DNA of 64,000 bases from Pseudoalteromonas rubra. Lineage in GTDB: Bacteria; Pseudomonadota; Gammaproteobacteria; Enterobacterales; Alteromonadaceae. Location: the NCBI RefSeq assembly GCF_000967655.1, contig NZ_JXYA01000038.1, forward strand, positions 1 to 64,000, written 5' to 3'. Positions within the stretch are counted from its first letter, which is position 1, and every line of letters starts with the position of its first letter. Positions 45,355 through 54,293 of this stretch are shown here, piece after piece. Made by a program: the position numbers and the translations under genes. The notes under the pieces are model-generated. The model saw only the letters and a program-made list of their open reading frames with translations. It did not search any database and was not told where the DNA came from.

Positions 45355-45422
45355 AAATTCATTGTAGGGTGATTAGGTCTGTGACAGGCACAACATCAAT
45401 GGGAACTCAACAGGAATTAAAA

Positions 45423-48400
45423 ATGCGTAACAATAAAAATAATACGCAGGTGATCCGTCAAACGCTGGCTGCGAGTGCAATCGCACTGGCATTAGGTGGC
45501 GCGGCACCTGCATTTGCTGCAGATGGCAACAGTTTGATCAGAGGTAGTATCGTCAGTGGGCAGGGCAACGACCTGAGCGATGTGGAGCTCATCTTTACCC
45601 ACAAAGCAAAAGGGCTGACATTTAGCGTCAGAACCAATGCTCAGGGTGAATACATTCTGCGTAACTTACCGGTCGGTCAATATCGGGTATCGATCAGTAA
45701 GGACGGGTTTGAAACTGTGCTTGAAGAGCAGGTTCAGGTCAGCATCGGCCAGTCGGTGTTACTGGATGCGCAGCTTAATCGCATCGGCGCATCGGATATC
45801 GAGCGCATCGCGGTATCAGGTACGGCCATTCGTCTCGTTGATATGGCTTCTTCCACCGCAGGTGTTACCTATACAGACGAAGAAATTAAAGCGATGCCTG
45901 TTAATACCGGCTTTGAGAGTATTGCACTGCTGGCACCGGGCACCGCAGAGCCAGGCGGCTCCGAGTTTAAAGACGCCTCCAGCTTTGGTGGTTCTTCGTC
46001 GGCAGAAAATGGCTATTACTTTAACGGCCTCAATGTCACCAGCATTCGTACCGGGCTGGGTTCAATACGACTGCCCTGGGAAGCAATTGCGCAAACTCAG
46101 GTGAAAACGGGGGGAGTGAGCCCCGAGTTTGGTGGCGCACTGGGCGGTATCGTGAATGCAGTTTCCAAGTCTGGTGATAATGATTTCAAATTAGGCGTTG
46201 AGATGCGCTACGACCCGGATAGCTTGCGCAGCCAGCACGACGCCCTATACCAGCAAAACGGGGTGGTCGGCTACTACACCAATACTCAACAATCTACTGA
46301 GACGTATAAAGAGTTTCAGGTGTGGGCAAGTGGTGCACTGGTTGAAGACTCACTGTTTTTCTATGGCCTGCTGGCACCTTACCGGGAAAATGAAACCTGG
46401 GCCAGACAAACGGTCTATAACGATCGGGCGCGGGAGGAAGATCGCTGGTTCGCCAAGTTAGACTGGTTTATCAATCAGGACCACTCTGTGGGATTTTCTG
46501 CGATGAACAACAAGCGAACCTGGGAAACCACTTCCTTTGCGTACGACTGGGAAACCAATGTGGTGGGAGAGCAAAGAGGGGTTGCCGCACCGGGTGAAGA
46601 TGGCGGTAAAGTATATAGCCTGAACTATAACGGCTATATCAACGATTTTTTCAGTGTTTCCGCTGTCGTTGGGCGGGTGTCGGAAAACGTGGAAAATGTG
46701 GTTGCTTCGACGGATCCGGGTGTTTGGGACGAGCGTGACGGCTTTGTTACTGTCTCCTCACATACCGCCAGCGGGATCACCGAAGAAGAGTTTATTCGCG
46801 ATCAGTTTAAGCTGGACTTTACCTGGGATCTGGAATTGCACTCAGTGTCGTTTGGTATCGATTACAGCAAAATTACGGTGGATTATTACGAAGGACAAAA
46901 TGGTCTGGGCGAGGCGCAGGGCTGGTGGACTATCTTAACGGCGTCGGAGGACGATATTTCGGGCGCACCTCAGGGCACGGACTATATTGAGCGTCGCGTG
47001 CGCACCCGGGAAGTGGGCGACAAATCCGACTCTACGTCGCTGGCACTGTATGTGAACGACAGCTGGCAGGCAACAGACAACCTGGTGCTTAACCTGGGGG
47101 TCAGATACAGCGAGTTTGACAATTCGACCTCTACCGGCGAAGCGTTTGTCGATATGACAGGGCAAATCGCGCCCAGGTTGCAAGCCATATATGACTTACA
47201 CGGCGATGGCAGCGCTAAGATTTTTGCAACCTATGGGCGTTACTTTCAGCCTGTGTCGGCCAACATGAACGTAACACTGGGCTCGTCATCCATTGAATGG
47301 TTTGAGTACTTTGCATTGGATCAGGTTGACGCCAATGGCGTGCCAGTTTTGGACCCTGATGGCGCGCCCAGCAGAGGGGCGCAATTGCGAGAGCGTTACT
47401 GGCGACAAAGGGGGATCACAGAGCCCGGTCTGATAGCGTCATCCTCCCTTAAACCAATGTATTCGGATGAGTTCACTCTGGGTTACCAGCAGGAAGTGTT
47501 TGGCGATATGGCGCTTGGAATTCGCGCCATCTATCGTGACTTAGGGCGCAGCGTGGAAGATACCGACGTGGGTCCTGTATTGGCCAAAAAACTGGCTGAA
47601 TTGGGGATTGAGGATAACGTCGGACAGAGCTCTTACTATGTACTGAATAACCCCGGTGAGGCCATTACCATGAGTTACGACTTTGATGGTGATGGGCAGG
47701 TTGATGAGATCACCCTTAGTGCTGATGAGCTGGCCCTGCAACAGGCTAAGCGCAAGTATCTGGCACTGGAATTGACTCTGGAAGGTAATGTGACAGACCG
47801 GTTTCGGATCAATTCGTCCTACACCTGGTCTCATAGCTACGGTAACACTGAAGGTCTGGTCAAGACCGACAATAACCAGGCCGATCCAGGCTGGACAACG
47901 TCCTATGACTATGCGGACCTGATGGATAATGGGTACGGAGATCTACCTAATGATCACCGTCATGCAATCAAGTTTTCCGGCGCCTATGAGTTGACCGATG
48001 AGCTGACGTTGGGCATGGTTGCGCGCGCCATTTCCGGGCGGCCGACAAACTATTTGTCCTTACACCCGCGTAATGTGGATAGCTGTAAAGCAGGCAGCCC
48101 GTGGGATGCGTGTGTGAGCCGGGACTATGGTCATGTCAGTCACTATGATGAGCATGGCAATCCGGCTCCGCGAGGCAGTATTGACAACCTGCCATGGCTT
48201 ACAAGCTTCGACTTATCAATGGCCTACAATACCGATATCTCGGGTCATGATCTGATGCTCAAGGCCACAGTTTACAATCTGCTGAATAACGATGCGGCGC
48301 TGGATATCACCGAAACCAGAACCCGCAACAGCTCGGTGGAAGGTCAGGAACTGGAGCTGAATCCGGATTATGGCCTGGTGACACGTCGTCAGGAAGAGCG

Positions 48401-48434
48401 GTTTGTTTCTTTGCTTGCACGCTTTACTTTCTGA
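45423..48434 (+). CDS. TonB-dependent receptor with carboxypeptidase-regulatory-like domain (Oar type)
   Basis: Outer-membrane active importer, about 1003 residues from the ATG at 45423, which has AGGA at 45412-45415 (the GTG at 45369 would put an unusual extension before the signal peptide). Signal peptide cleavage after PAFA (about 32). Residues about 38-115 are a beta-sandwich of the carboxypeptidase-regulatory type (RTNAQGEYILRNLPVGQYRVSISKDGFE). A plug follows (ETG-rich FGGSSSAENGYYFNGLNVT), then a large beta barrel ending in FVSLLARFTF with C-terminal Phe. Ligand not readable; it lies 57 bases before the hydroxyproline operon, suggesting peptides. A terminator-like hairpin partly separates them. 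Confidence 0.92.
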   Translation: MRNNKNNTQVIRQTLAASAIALALGGAAPAFAADGNSLIRGSIVSGQGNDLSDVELIFTHKAKGLTFSVRTNAQGEYILRNLPVGQYRVSISKDGFETVLEEQVQVSIGQSVLLDAQLNRIGASDIERIAVSGTAIRLVDMASSTAGVTYTDEEIKAMPVNTGFESIALLAPGTAEPGGSEFKDASSFGGSSSAENGYYFNGLNVTSIRTGLGSIRLPWEAIAQTQVKTGGVSPEFGGALGGIVNAVSKSGDNDFKLGVEMRYDPDSLRSQHDALYQQNGVVGYYTNTQQSTETYKEFQVWASGALVEDSLFFYGLLAPYRENETWARQTVYNDRAREEDRWFAKLDWFINQDHSVGFSAMNNKRTWETTSFAYDWETNVVGEQRGVAAPGEDGGKVYSLNYNGYINDFFSVSAVVGRVSENVENVVASTDPGVWDERDGFVTVSSHTASGITEEEFIRDQFKLDFTWDLELHSVSFGIDYSKITVDYYEGQNGLGEAQGWWTILTASEDDISGAPQGTDYIERRVRTREVGDKSDSTSLALYVNDSWQATDNLVLNLGVRYSEFDNSTSTGEAFVDMTGQIAPRLQAIYDLHGDGSAKIFATYGRYFQPVSANMNVTLGSSSIEWFEYFALDQVDANGVPVLDPDGAPSRGAQLRERYWRQRGITEPGLIASSSLKPMYSDEFTLGYQQEVFGDMALGIRAIYRDLGRSVEDTDVGPVLAKKLAELGIEDNVGQSSYYVLNNPGEAITMSYDFDGDGQVDEITLSADELALQQAKRKYLALELTLEGNVTDRFRINSSYTWSHSYGNTEGLVKTDNNQADPGWTTSYDYADLMDNGYGDLPNDHRHAIKFSGAYELTDELTLGMVARAISGRPTNYLSLHPRNVDSCKAGSPWDACVSRDYGHVSHYDEHGNPAPRGSIDNLPWLTSFDLSMAYNTDISGHDLMLKATVYNLLNNDAALDITETRTRNSSVEGQELELNPDYGLVTRRQEERFVSLLARFTF

Positions 48435-48455
48435 TTGACGCTTTCCCTGGTCAGT

Positions 48456-48480
48456 CGGGCTTAAAGCCCGGCTTTTCTTT
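48456..48480 (+). terminator. Terminator-like hairpin between receptor and dehydratase genes
   Basis: CGGGC (48456-48460) and GCCCG (48466-48470) with loop TTAAA, then CTTTTCTTT. A short stem followed by a T-rich tract; may end part of the receptor transcript. Confidence 0.55.
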
Positions 48481-48491
48481 ATGGAGGATTG

Positions 48492-49520
48492 ATGACACAT
48501 AACTTAACTTCCTGGCGCATTCCCTCGCACTGGACTCAGATCCAGGCACTAGATATGCACACCGCGGGTGAGCCGCTGCGCATTATCACCGCCGGCCTGC
48601 CAGAGCCACAAGGCACCAGTATGGTTGAAAAGCGCTTATATTGCATGGCGCACTACGAAAAGATACGCAAAGCGCTGATGTTTGAGCCGCGCGGCCATGC
48701 CGACATGTATGGCGCATTACTCACAGAACCTCAGCGAGCTGATAGCGCCTTTGGCGTGCTGTTTATGCACAATGAAGGCTACTCCACTATGTGTGGCCAT
48801 GCGGTGATAGCGCTGGCTGAGCTGGCCAGAGCACAAGGAGCTGGCTTGGATGGGGAGCAGCGACTCAACATGGATACGCCCGCAGGACAGATCTGTGCGT
48901 TTTATTCACCGAATAAAAAGCAGGTGGGATTTTATAACGTCCCCTCTTTCGTTTGCCAATTCAACGTGGCGGCGGTGCTCGCGGGAGTGTGCACGGTGCT
49001 CTGCGATATTGCGTTTGGTGGTGCCTATTATGCGTATGTCGATGCCGACCAACTCGACCTGGTGCTGGATCTGCAAAATAGCGAAGAGATTATTTGCCTG
49101 GGCAGAAAAATAAAACGGGCATTAACGGGCAAGATTGAACTTGCGCACCCTGAAGATGCCTCGCTGAGTTTTTTATATGGCGTTGTGTTCTACTCCAATT
49201 CTCAGGTGAGCGGAGCACATTGCCACAGCCGCCATGTCTGTATTTTTGCCGACGGGTCGCTCGATCGCAGTCCAACCGGCACAGGTGTCAGTGGCAGAGT
49301 GGCTTTGCTGGCTGCCCGGGGGACGCTGGCGGTGAATGAGGTCATTCATATCGAGGGGATCCTGGGCTGTGGTTTTGATGTCAGTATTGATGCTCTGTGT
49401 CAGTATGGTGCCCGGCAGGCAGTTCGACCAAAAGTGTCCGGCGAGGCGTATGTCGTCGGCGAACATACATTTTGTCTGGATCCTGAGGATCCACTCCAAC
49501 AAGGCTTTATTTTACGATGA
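48492..49520 (+). CDS. Probable trans-3-hydroxy-L-proline dehydratase (proline racemase family)
   Basis: 342 residues. Proline racemase fold with the first catalytic Cys kept (Cys101 in STMCGHAVIAL). The second position, Cys in racemases and 4-hydroxyproline epimerases (DRSPCGTG), is Thr262 here (DRSPTGTG). Cys/Thr is the known signature of trans-3-hydroxy-L-proline dehydratase (human L3HYPDH type), which gives pyrroline-2-carboxylate. Start at the ATG at 48492 with GGAGG at 48483-48487. Followed with a 4-base overlap by an M24 peptidase and then by a reductase that would use the product, which supports the call. Confidence 0.85.
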   Translation: MTHNLTSWRIPSHWTQIQALDMHTAGEPLRIITAGLPEPQGTSMVEKRLYCMAHYEKIRKALMFEPRGHADMYGALLTEPQRADSAFGVLFMHNEGYSTMCGHAVIALAELARAQGAGLDGEQRLNMDTPAGQICAFYSPNKKQVGFYNVPSFVCQFNVAAVLAGVCTVLCDIAFGGAYYAYVDADQLDLVLDLQNSEEIICLGRKIKRALTGKIELAHPEDASLSFLYGVVFYSNSQVSGAHCHSRHVCIFADGSLDRSPTGTGVSGRVALLAARGTLAVNEVIHIEGILGCGFDVSIDALCQYGARQAVRPKVSGEAYVVGEHTFCLDPEDPLQQGFILR

Positions 49521-50593
49521 ATCAATATTTGCAACGACAAACGATCTTACGCAGCCAGCTTAGCGCATCAGGTTATGATGCTATGGTGGTGTTTGGCTAT
49601 GAAAATATTCGTTATTTATGCGGGTTCAGCGGCCACGCAGCCACTTTGCTCATCAGTGCTGAGCAGTGTCTGTTGATCACCGACTATCGTTATGTTGAGC
49701 GTGCGCAGGCAGAGGCCGAACACGCTGAAGTGATACTCAGACAGCGAGACCACGAAAGTCTGGGGCAATGCCTGAGCCGTTTGTCTGGTGAACTAAAGGC
49801 GCTCGCGTTCGATGCTGCCCATATTGATGTGGGCCAGTGGCAAGAGATCAGCGGCGAATTGTCAGGGCGCACTGTAACGCCTACTCGGGGACTGGTAGAA
49901 CAATTAAGACAAGTCAAAACCGCAGAGGAAATCGACTGCATTCGCCAGGCGGCGCAAATCGCTGACAAGGCACTGGCGGATACTTTGCCCCTTGTGAAAG
50001 CAGGAGTCAGTGAGCGCGACCTGGCGCTGGAGCTGGATTATCGCATGCAAAAGCTGGGCTCTGAAGGCGTGTCGTTTGACACTATCCTCCTGTTTGGTGC
50101 ACGCAGTGCCTTACCGCATGGCAGCCCGTCAACACAAAAGCTCAAGCACGGCGACCTGATCCTGATTGATTTTGGCGCCGTTGTTGATGGTTATCGCTCG
50201 GATATGACGCGCACTTACGTTTACGGCACGCCTTGTAACAGGCAGCGCGCCATGTTTGATACCGTACAAACCGCCCAGCAGGCAGCGCTGGCACATGCGT
50301 CTTCAGGAGTTGATTGCCAGGTACTCAATACGGCGGCGCACGCGGTACTTCAAAACAGTGAATTTGCCAGGTATGCAGGAGAGGGGCTGGGACATGGTTT
50401 AGGCTTGTTTCTGCATGAACAGCCTTTTATCAAACCAGGCGTCGACTATCGCCTTGAAGCGGGCAATGTGATCACCATCGAGCCGGGTATTTATATTCCA
50501 CAATTTGGTGGTGTGAGACTAGAAGAGGACATCGTCATTACGGCATCAGGCTATGAGTTGTTGACGCATGCACCACAAGATTTTGAGCTGTGA
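49517..50593 (+). CDS. M24 aminopeptidase P (Xaa-Pro) family peptidase
   Basis: 358 residues, cytoplasmic. Creatinase-type N-terminal domain (1-120) and pita-bread domain with all five metal ligands: Asp218 (IDFG), Asp229 (SDMTRT), His293 (GHGLGLFLHE), Glu322 (TIEPGIY) and Glu336 (VRLEED). Removes the N-terminal residue preceding proline (and probably hydroxyproline) from peptides. Overlaps the dehydratase by ATGA. Confidence 0.92.
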   Translation: MNQYLQRQTILRSQLSASGYDAMVVFGYENIRYLCGFSGHAATLLISAEQCLLITDYRYVERAQAEAEHAEVILRQRDHESLGQCLSRLSGELKALAFDAAHIDVGQWQEISGELSGRTVTPTRGLVEQLRQVKTAEEIDCIRQAAQIADKALADTLPLVKAGVSERDLALELDYRMQKLGSEGVSFDTILLFGARSALPHGSPSTQKLKHGDLILIDFGAVVDGYRSDMTRTYVYGTPCNRQRAMFDTVQTAQQAALAHASSGVDCQVLNTAAHAVLQNSEFARYAGEGLGHGLGLFLHEQPFIKPGVDYRLEAGNVITIEPGIYIPQFGGVRLEEDIVITASGYELLTHAPQDFEL

Positions 50594-50603
50594 GGGAAAC
50601 AAG

Positions 50604-51557
50604 ATGAAAGTAATAGACCGAGAGCAGGTGCGCCAGGCACTGACTTTTCCTGCTTTGATTGCGGCGCTACAGCGCGGATTTGCAAGCGAACACGCAATGC
50701 CCAGGCGCAGCGTGTTCGAGCTGGATACACAGGCTACGAATCACGACGCTTTTGCCGTGCTGCCCGCCTGGAATGACTCTGTGATTGGGGTCAAAGCCTT
50801 TACTTATTTTCCTGACAATGAAGCACAGGGTAAAGCCAGTTTATATTCAAAAATCATGTTGTTTGGCCGCGAACATGGTGAGCCTCTGGCGCTGGTGGAT
50901 GGCACACAGGTGACATTATGGCGTACGGCCGCGGTTTCGGCACTCGCGGCGTCTTATTTGGCTAGGGAAGATGCCAGCCACTTAGTCATGTTCGGGTCGG
51001 GCAATCTGGCACCTTATATGGTGCGCGCGCATCTTGCGGTAAGAAATTACGACAAGGTGACACTGGTTGCCAGAAACCCGGACAAAGTGGCTACGCTTAG
51101 GGCGCTGCTGGTTCAGGAATATCCAAAGGTGAGGTTCGAATTAGGTCAAAGTCAGGCCGCATTAATCGCCTCTGCGGATGTTATCTGCACAGCGACGGGC
51201 AGCCACAGCCCCCTGTTTGATGGGCGCTGGTTGAGCGAGGGCACACACATCGACGCAATTGGCAATCACCATAAAATGGCCCGGGAGCTCGATACAGCAA
51301 CAATACTTGCCAGTCGGGTCTTCGTTGATAGCAAGACCAATGTACTTAATGAAGCGGGAGAGTTACTCATTCCCATCTCTGAAGGGGTGTTCAGTGCAGA
51401 TCAAGTGGAAGCTGAATTGGCTGATATGGCCAGAAAAAACCACTCATTGCGCACGCATTGCAGCGACATCACACTGTTTAAATCCGTTGGCACAGCATTG
51501 AGCGATCTACTGGCGGCCAAACTGGTGCTGGAGCAGGTCGAGTGTGGAAATTTGTAA
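50604..51557 (+). CDS. Ornithine cyclodeaminase/mu-crystallin family protein, probable pyrroline-2-carboxylate reductase
   Basis: 317 residues. Rossmann motif GSGNLAPYMVRAHLAVR and the family residues VDGTQVTLWRTAAVSALAA. Members of this family include ornithine cyclodeaminase, ketimine reductase and the NAD(P)H-dependent pyrroline-2-carboxylate reductase LhpI; the neighbouring dehydratase makes its substrate, so reduction to L-proline is the likely role. Start at the ATG at 50604 with AGGGAAAC upstream; ten bases after the peptidase. Confidence 0.85.
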   Translation: MKVIDREQVRQALTFPALIAALQRGFASEHAMPRRSVFELDTQATNHDAFAVLPAWNDSVIGVKAFTYFPDNEAQGKASLYSKIMLFGREHGEPLALVDGTQVTLWRTAAVSALAASYLAREDASHLVMFGSGNLAPYMVRAHLAVRNYDKVTLVARNPDKVATLRALLVQEYPKVRFELGQSQAALIASADVICTATGSHSPLFDGRWLSEGTHIDAIGNHHKMARELDTATILASRVFVDSKTNVLNEAGELLIPISEGVFSADQVEAELADMARKNHSLRTHCSDITLFKSVGTALSDLLAAKLVLEQVECGNL

Positions 51558-51580
51558 GGAAAAACAAACAGCGCTGCCGC

Positions 51581-51790
51581 ATGTGCCCAGTCATTGATCT
51601 GGTGTTAGTCAGGGATCGACGCTTGCTTAACCCGCTGGTGTGTCATCAGGCACATATGCTGGTGACGTATCGATATACAGGCGTGCTTGCCAGTGATACT
51701 CTGCTTTACGACCCGGCTTTGTTTGAGCGATTTCATTCGGGAAAGGTGTGTCAGGTATTAGCCGATGACCATGGCATAGTGCGCACTTAA
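51581..51790 (+). CDS. Small hypothetical protein
   Basis: About 69 residues (MCPVIDLVLVRDRRLL..); a longer reading begins at a GTG at 51542 overlapping the reductase by 16 bases. No domain recognised, no clear ribosome site. May be a small gene at the operon end or a chance ORF. Confidence 0.3.
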   Translation: MCPVIDLVLVRDRRLLNPLVCHQAHMLVTYRYTGVLASDTLLYDPALFERFHSGKVCQVLADDHGIVRT

Positions 51791-51876
51791 CATTTTCAAA
51801 CACTCTCTCACTGAAAGGCACGGGGAGACTTTATACACTTAACCCGAATAAAACAAATACTGTCAGGGTAAATCGT

Positions 51877-52290
51877 ATGAAAAACTGGATTGCATTCTCT
51901 TTGGTCGCCATTTTTGCAAGTGGCTGCGCACATCACAATAACGTTCGTCCTTCTGCCGATGGCAAGCACTATGTGAACTTAACCGCAGAAACCAGAGAGG
52001 CAGCAGGTAAGGAAGCACTGGAGCAGGCCAACCATTATTGCGACAAACAAAATCTTGGTCATGCCTATATTCAAAATGAAACCATTACCTATTTGGGCTC
52101 AATGCCTGAGCAGGACTATCTGCAAAAACGTAATATCGCAACGGCAGTGGAAGCCGCAGGGACCGCGATGTGGATCTTTGGTGAAAATGCCGTTGATGAT
52201 GTGGGGGCAGCCATGAGCATTGGCGGCGGTATCGCTGAAGACTCAATGGGCGAACCCTATCAAATTACGTTGGCGTTCAGTTGTAAATAA
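51877..52290 (+). CDS. Small lipoprotein
   Basis: 137 residues. The signal peptide ends in ASGC (Cys17). The rest is hydrophilic with Ala/Glu-rich helix (TREAAGKEALEQANHYC) and a glycine-rich C-terminal segment (VGAAMSIGGGIAEDSMG). Three further Cys. Envelope location is supported; function unknown. Own transcription unit. Confidence 0.75.
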   Translation: MKNWIAFSLVAIFASGCAHHNNVRPSADGKHYVNLTAETREAAGKEALEQANHYCDKQNLGHAYIQNETITYLGSMPEQDYLQKRNIATAVEAAGTAMWIFGENAVDDVGAAMSIGGGIAEDSMGEPYQITLAFSCK

Positions 52291-52392
52291 TCCCCCCAGG
52301 TTCAAAGTGGTGCTGCGATAAACAGGCATTTGCCTGTGATATACGCACCCTTTGCACCTGCCTTTTCTAATATTCCAAGAGCACTAAGGCGA

Positions 52393-52420
52393 TTGTTTTT
52401 TAATGTGGTTTGGTTACACT
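52393..52420 (+). promoter_or_regulatory. Possible promoter of the periplasmic binding protein gene
   Basis: TTGTTT (52393-52398), 16-base spacer, TACACT (52415-52420), 37 bases before the ATG at 52457. Moderate match. Confidence 0.35.
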
Positions 52421-52456
52421 GTTAACAAGTAGGCAGTTACCGGACCAGACACTTGC

Positions 52457-53467
52457 ATGAAGCTTTGGATCGCGCAGTTTGCATTTTTTGTTGTCACGTT
52501 AATGCTCTGGCGAGGGTCGGTGTATAGTGCCACCAGTTCACAGGTCCCTATCAATATTGCCATTGTCGGCAAGACCAAAAACGACAGCTTTTATCAGCAA
52601 TCGTACAAAGGGTGCTTGCGCTTTGCTCGCGATTATCCCAACGTTAACTGTATTTACGATGGTGCCGATGACTATCAGGATGTCAGAACTCAGGTCTTGA
52701 TCGTCAAAGAGCTACTGCGAAAGGGCATTGATGGTTTACTCATCTCCACTACTGACTCTCAGTTCCTGGTTGAGGGCGCGCTAAAACAGGCGGCTAAAAA
52801 AGCCATTCCGGTTATCACGTTTGACTCGGATCTGCTCCCGGAACATAAGGCCTATCGACTCACTTACGTCGGCACCAATAATTTTGACTTTGGAATGGCG
52901 CTCGGCGAAGAAGCAAAACGCTTTAAATCCGGCGAAAAGCAGTTTATTTGTCTGCAATCCGGGCATCAGACAACCCCAAACCTGAACCAACGCATTGCAG
53001 GGGTGCGCCACGCACTGTCTGGGCAAAGTGAAAAAAGGCTGTCGGGTGAAAATGGCTGGGTTGAACATTATCGTTGTCCGCTCTATACACTGGGCAGACG
53101 CTCGGATGCATTGGATCAACTTGTTACTATGATGAAGTATCCCGATCCCCCCGTCTTTGTTGCTGTTGCCGGGTTTGCTCAGTTTAATCCTGACTATATT
53201 AATCGCATGTCTCAGTTTAAATCTCAGATAGCCAGGCAGCAAAGGGTGATCATTTCAGCCGATACCGAGAATAGTCAGCTCAAGGCACTACAAAGGGGAT
53301 TGTCTGTAACGAATATCGGGCAAAAGCCCTTTGAAATGGGGCGTCTGGGGACGGAGCTCTTGCATCAATTTATCACCCGACATATCAAGCCGGCACAGTC
53401 TCATTATTATCTGGATTACCATTATTGTAATAAAGGTAATGTTGAAACTTGCACGACCAATCATTGA
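52457..53467 (+). CDS. Periplasmic sugar-type (type I) binding protein
   Basis: 336 residues. Signal peptide (cleavage about residue 24, VYSA). INIAIVGKTKNDSFYQQSYKGC, then IDGLLISTTDSQFLVEGALKQA and VITFDSDL are typical of the ribose/LuxP-like type I periplasmic-binding fold (Peripla_BP_4). No permease or ATPase is adjacent; such orphan proteins often feed a sensor kinase or a chemotaxis receptor. Ligand unknown. Next gene is another binding protein, 61 bases on. Confidence 0.82.
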   Translation: MKLWIAQFAFFVVTLMLWRGSVYSATSSQVPINIAIVGKTKNDSFYQQSYKGCLRFARDYPNVNCIYDGADDYQDVRTQVLIVKELLRKGIDGLLISTTDSQFLVEGALKQAAKKAIPVITFDSDLLPEHKAYRLTYVGTNNFDFGMALGEEAKRFKSGEKQFICLQSGHQTTPNLNQRIAGVRHALSGQSEKRLSGENGWVEHYRCPLYTLGRRSDALDQLVTMMKYPDPPVFVAVAGFAQFNPDYINRMSQFKSQIARQQRVIISADTENSQLKALQRGLSVTNIGQKPFEMGRLGTELLHQFITRHIKPAQSHYYLDYHYCNKGNVETCTTNH

Positions 53468-53528
53468 TATTTGCTCCATCAGTACTAAAATAATCGAATA
53501 AACATCACCTTAAAAGCTCGGTTGGCCG

Positions 53529-54293
53529 ATGAAGAAGTACCTGTTATTGTTGCTTTTGCTGTGCAACAAGGCGTCCGCTGGGCCGCTGCAGTTTGTATCA
53601 ATTAACTATCTGATTGAACAGGAAGTCGGTCGTCTGGTTTTGCCCCAGGTATACCGCAAACTCAATGTATCTATCGTGATCACGCCTTACCCAGGAAAAC
53701 GGGCGCAGCAGCTGGTGCGCAGCGGCAAAAGGCATGGCGAAATAATGCGGATCTTCAGCTATGGTGAAGAAAATCCACATACCATTCGTGTTCCGACACC
53801 TTATTACACCCTGGAGACCATGGCGTTCGTGCGCAGCGATGCGCAACTGGATATTCACAGCGAGCAAGATCTAAGCAATTACAGAATTGCAAAAGTACGC
53901 GGCGTAAAACATACCAATAACATTACTAAGGGCATGCCTGAGGTGGAGGATACGGATACCACCATACAGGCGTTAAATCTGGTGTCTAAGGGGCTGGCCG
54001 ACGTTGCGTTGACTAATCGGATTGACGGTCTGGTCATGCTAGCGCAGGCAGGAATCGAGAATGTTGTCCCTCACCAGCGCAGCTTTCGTGTACTGGCGCT
54101 TTACCACTATATCCACAAAGATCAGCAACACTGGGTTGATAAAGTTGATGGGGTGTTGCGCCGCATGATGCAAAGTGGCGAGCTGGCGGCGCTGATAAAA
54201 AAAGCAGAAAACCAAGTGATTTCAGAACACTGTCGGCAGAGCACGGTGGCAAGCGAACTATGCCGACGTCACCTCAATCAGGAGGAAGACTGA
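53529..54293 (+). CDS. Periplasmic solute-binding protein, family 3 type
   Basis: 254 residues. Signal peptide MKKYLLLLLLLCNKASA (cleavage about 17). Two-lobed fold with GEIMRIFSYGEENPHTIRVPTPYYTLETMAFVRSD and KGLADVALTNRIDGL in amino-acid-type binding proteins. Ligand unknown. Follows the type I binding protein in the same direction and may be cotranscribed. Ends 16 bases inside the convergent membrane gene. Confidence 0.78.
   Translation: MKKYLLLLLLLCNKASAGPLQFVSINYLIEQEVGRLVLPQVYRKLNVSIVITPYPGKRAQQLVRSGKRHGEIMRIFSYGEENPHTIRVPTPYYTLETMAFVRSDAQLDIHSEQDLSNYRIAKVRGVKHTNNITKGMPEVEDTDTTIQALNLVSKGLADVALTNRIDGLVMLAQAGIENVVPHQRSFRVLALYHYIHKDQQHWVDKVDGVLRRMMQSGELAALIKKAENQVISEHCRQSTVASELCRRHLNQEED

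Noticed and set aside
48492..49520. Annotation as proline racemase or 4-hydroxyproline epimerase
   Set aside because: The second catalytic Cys is Thr262, which does not fit a two-base racemase or epimerase.
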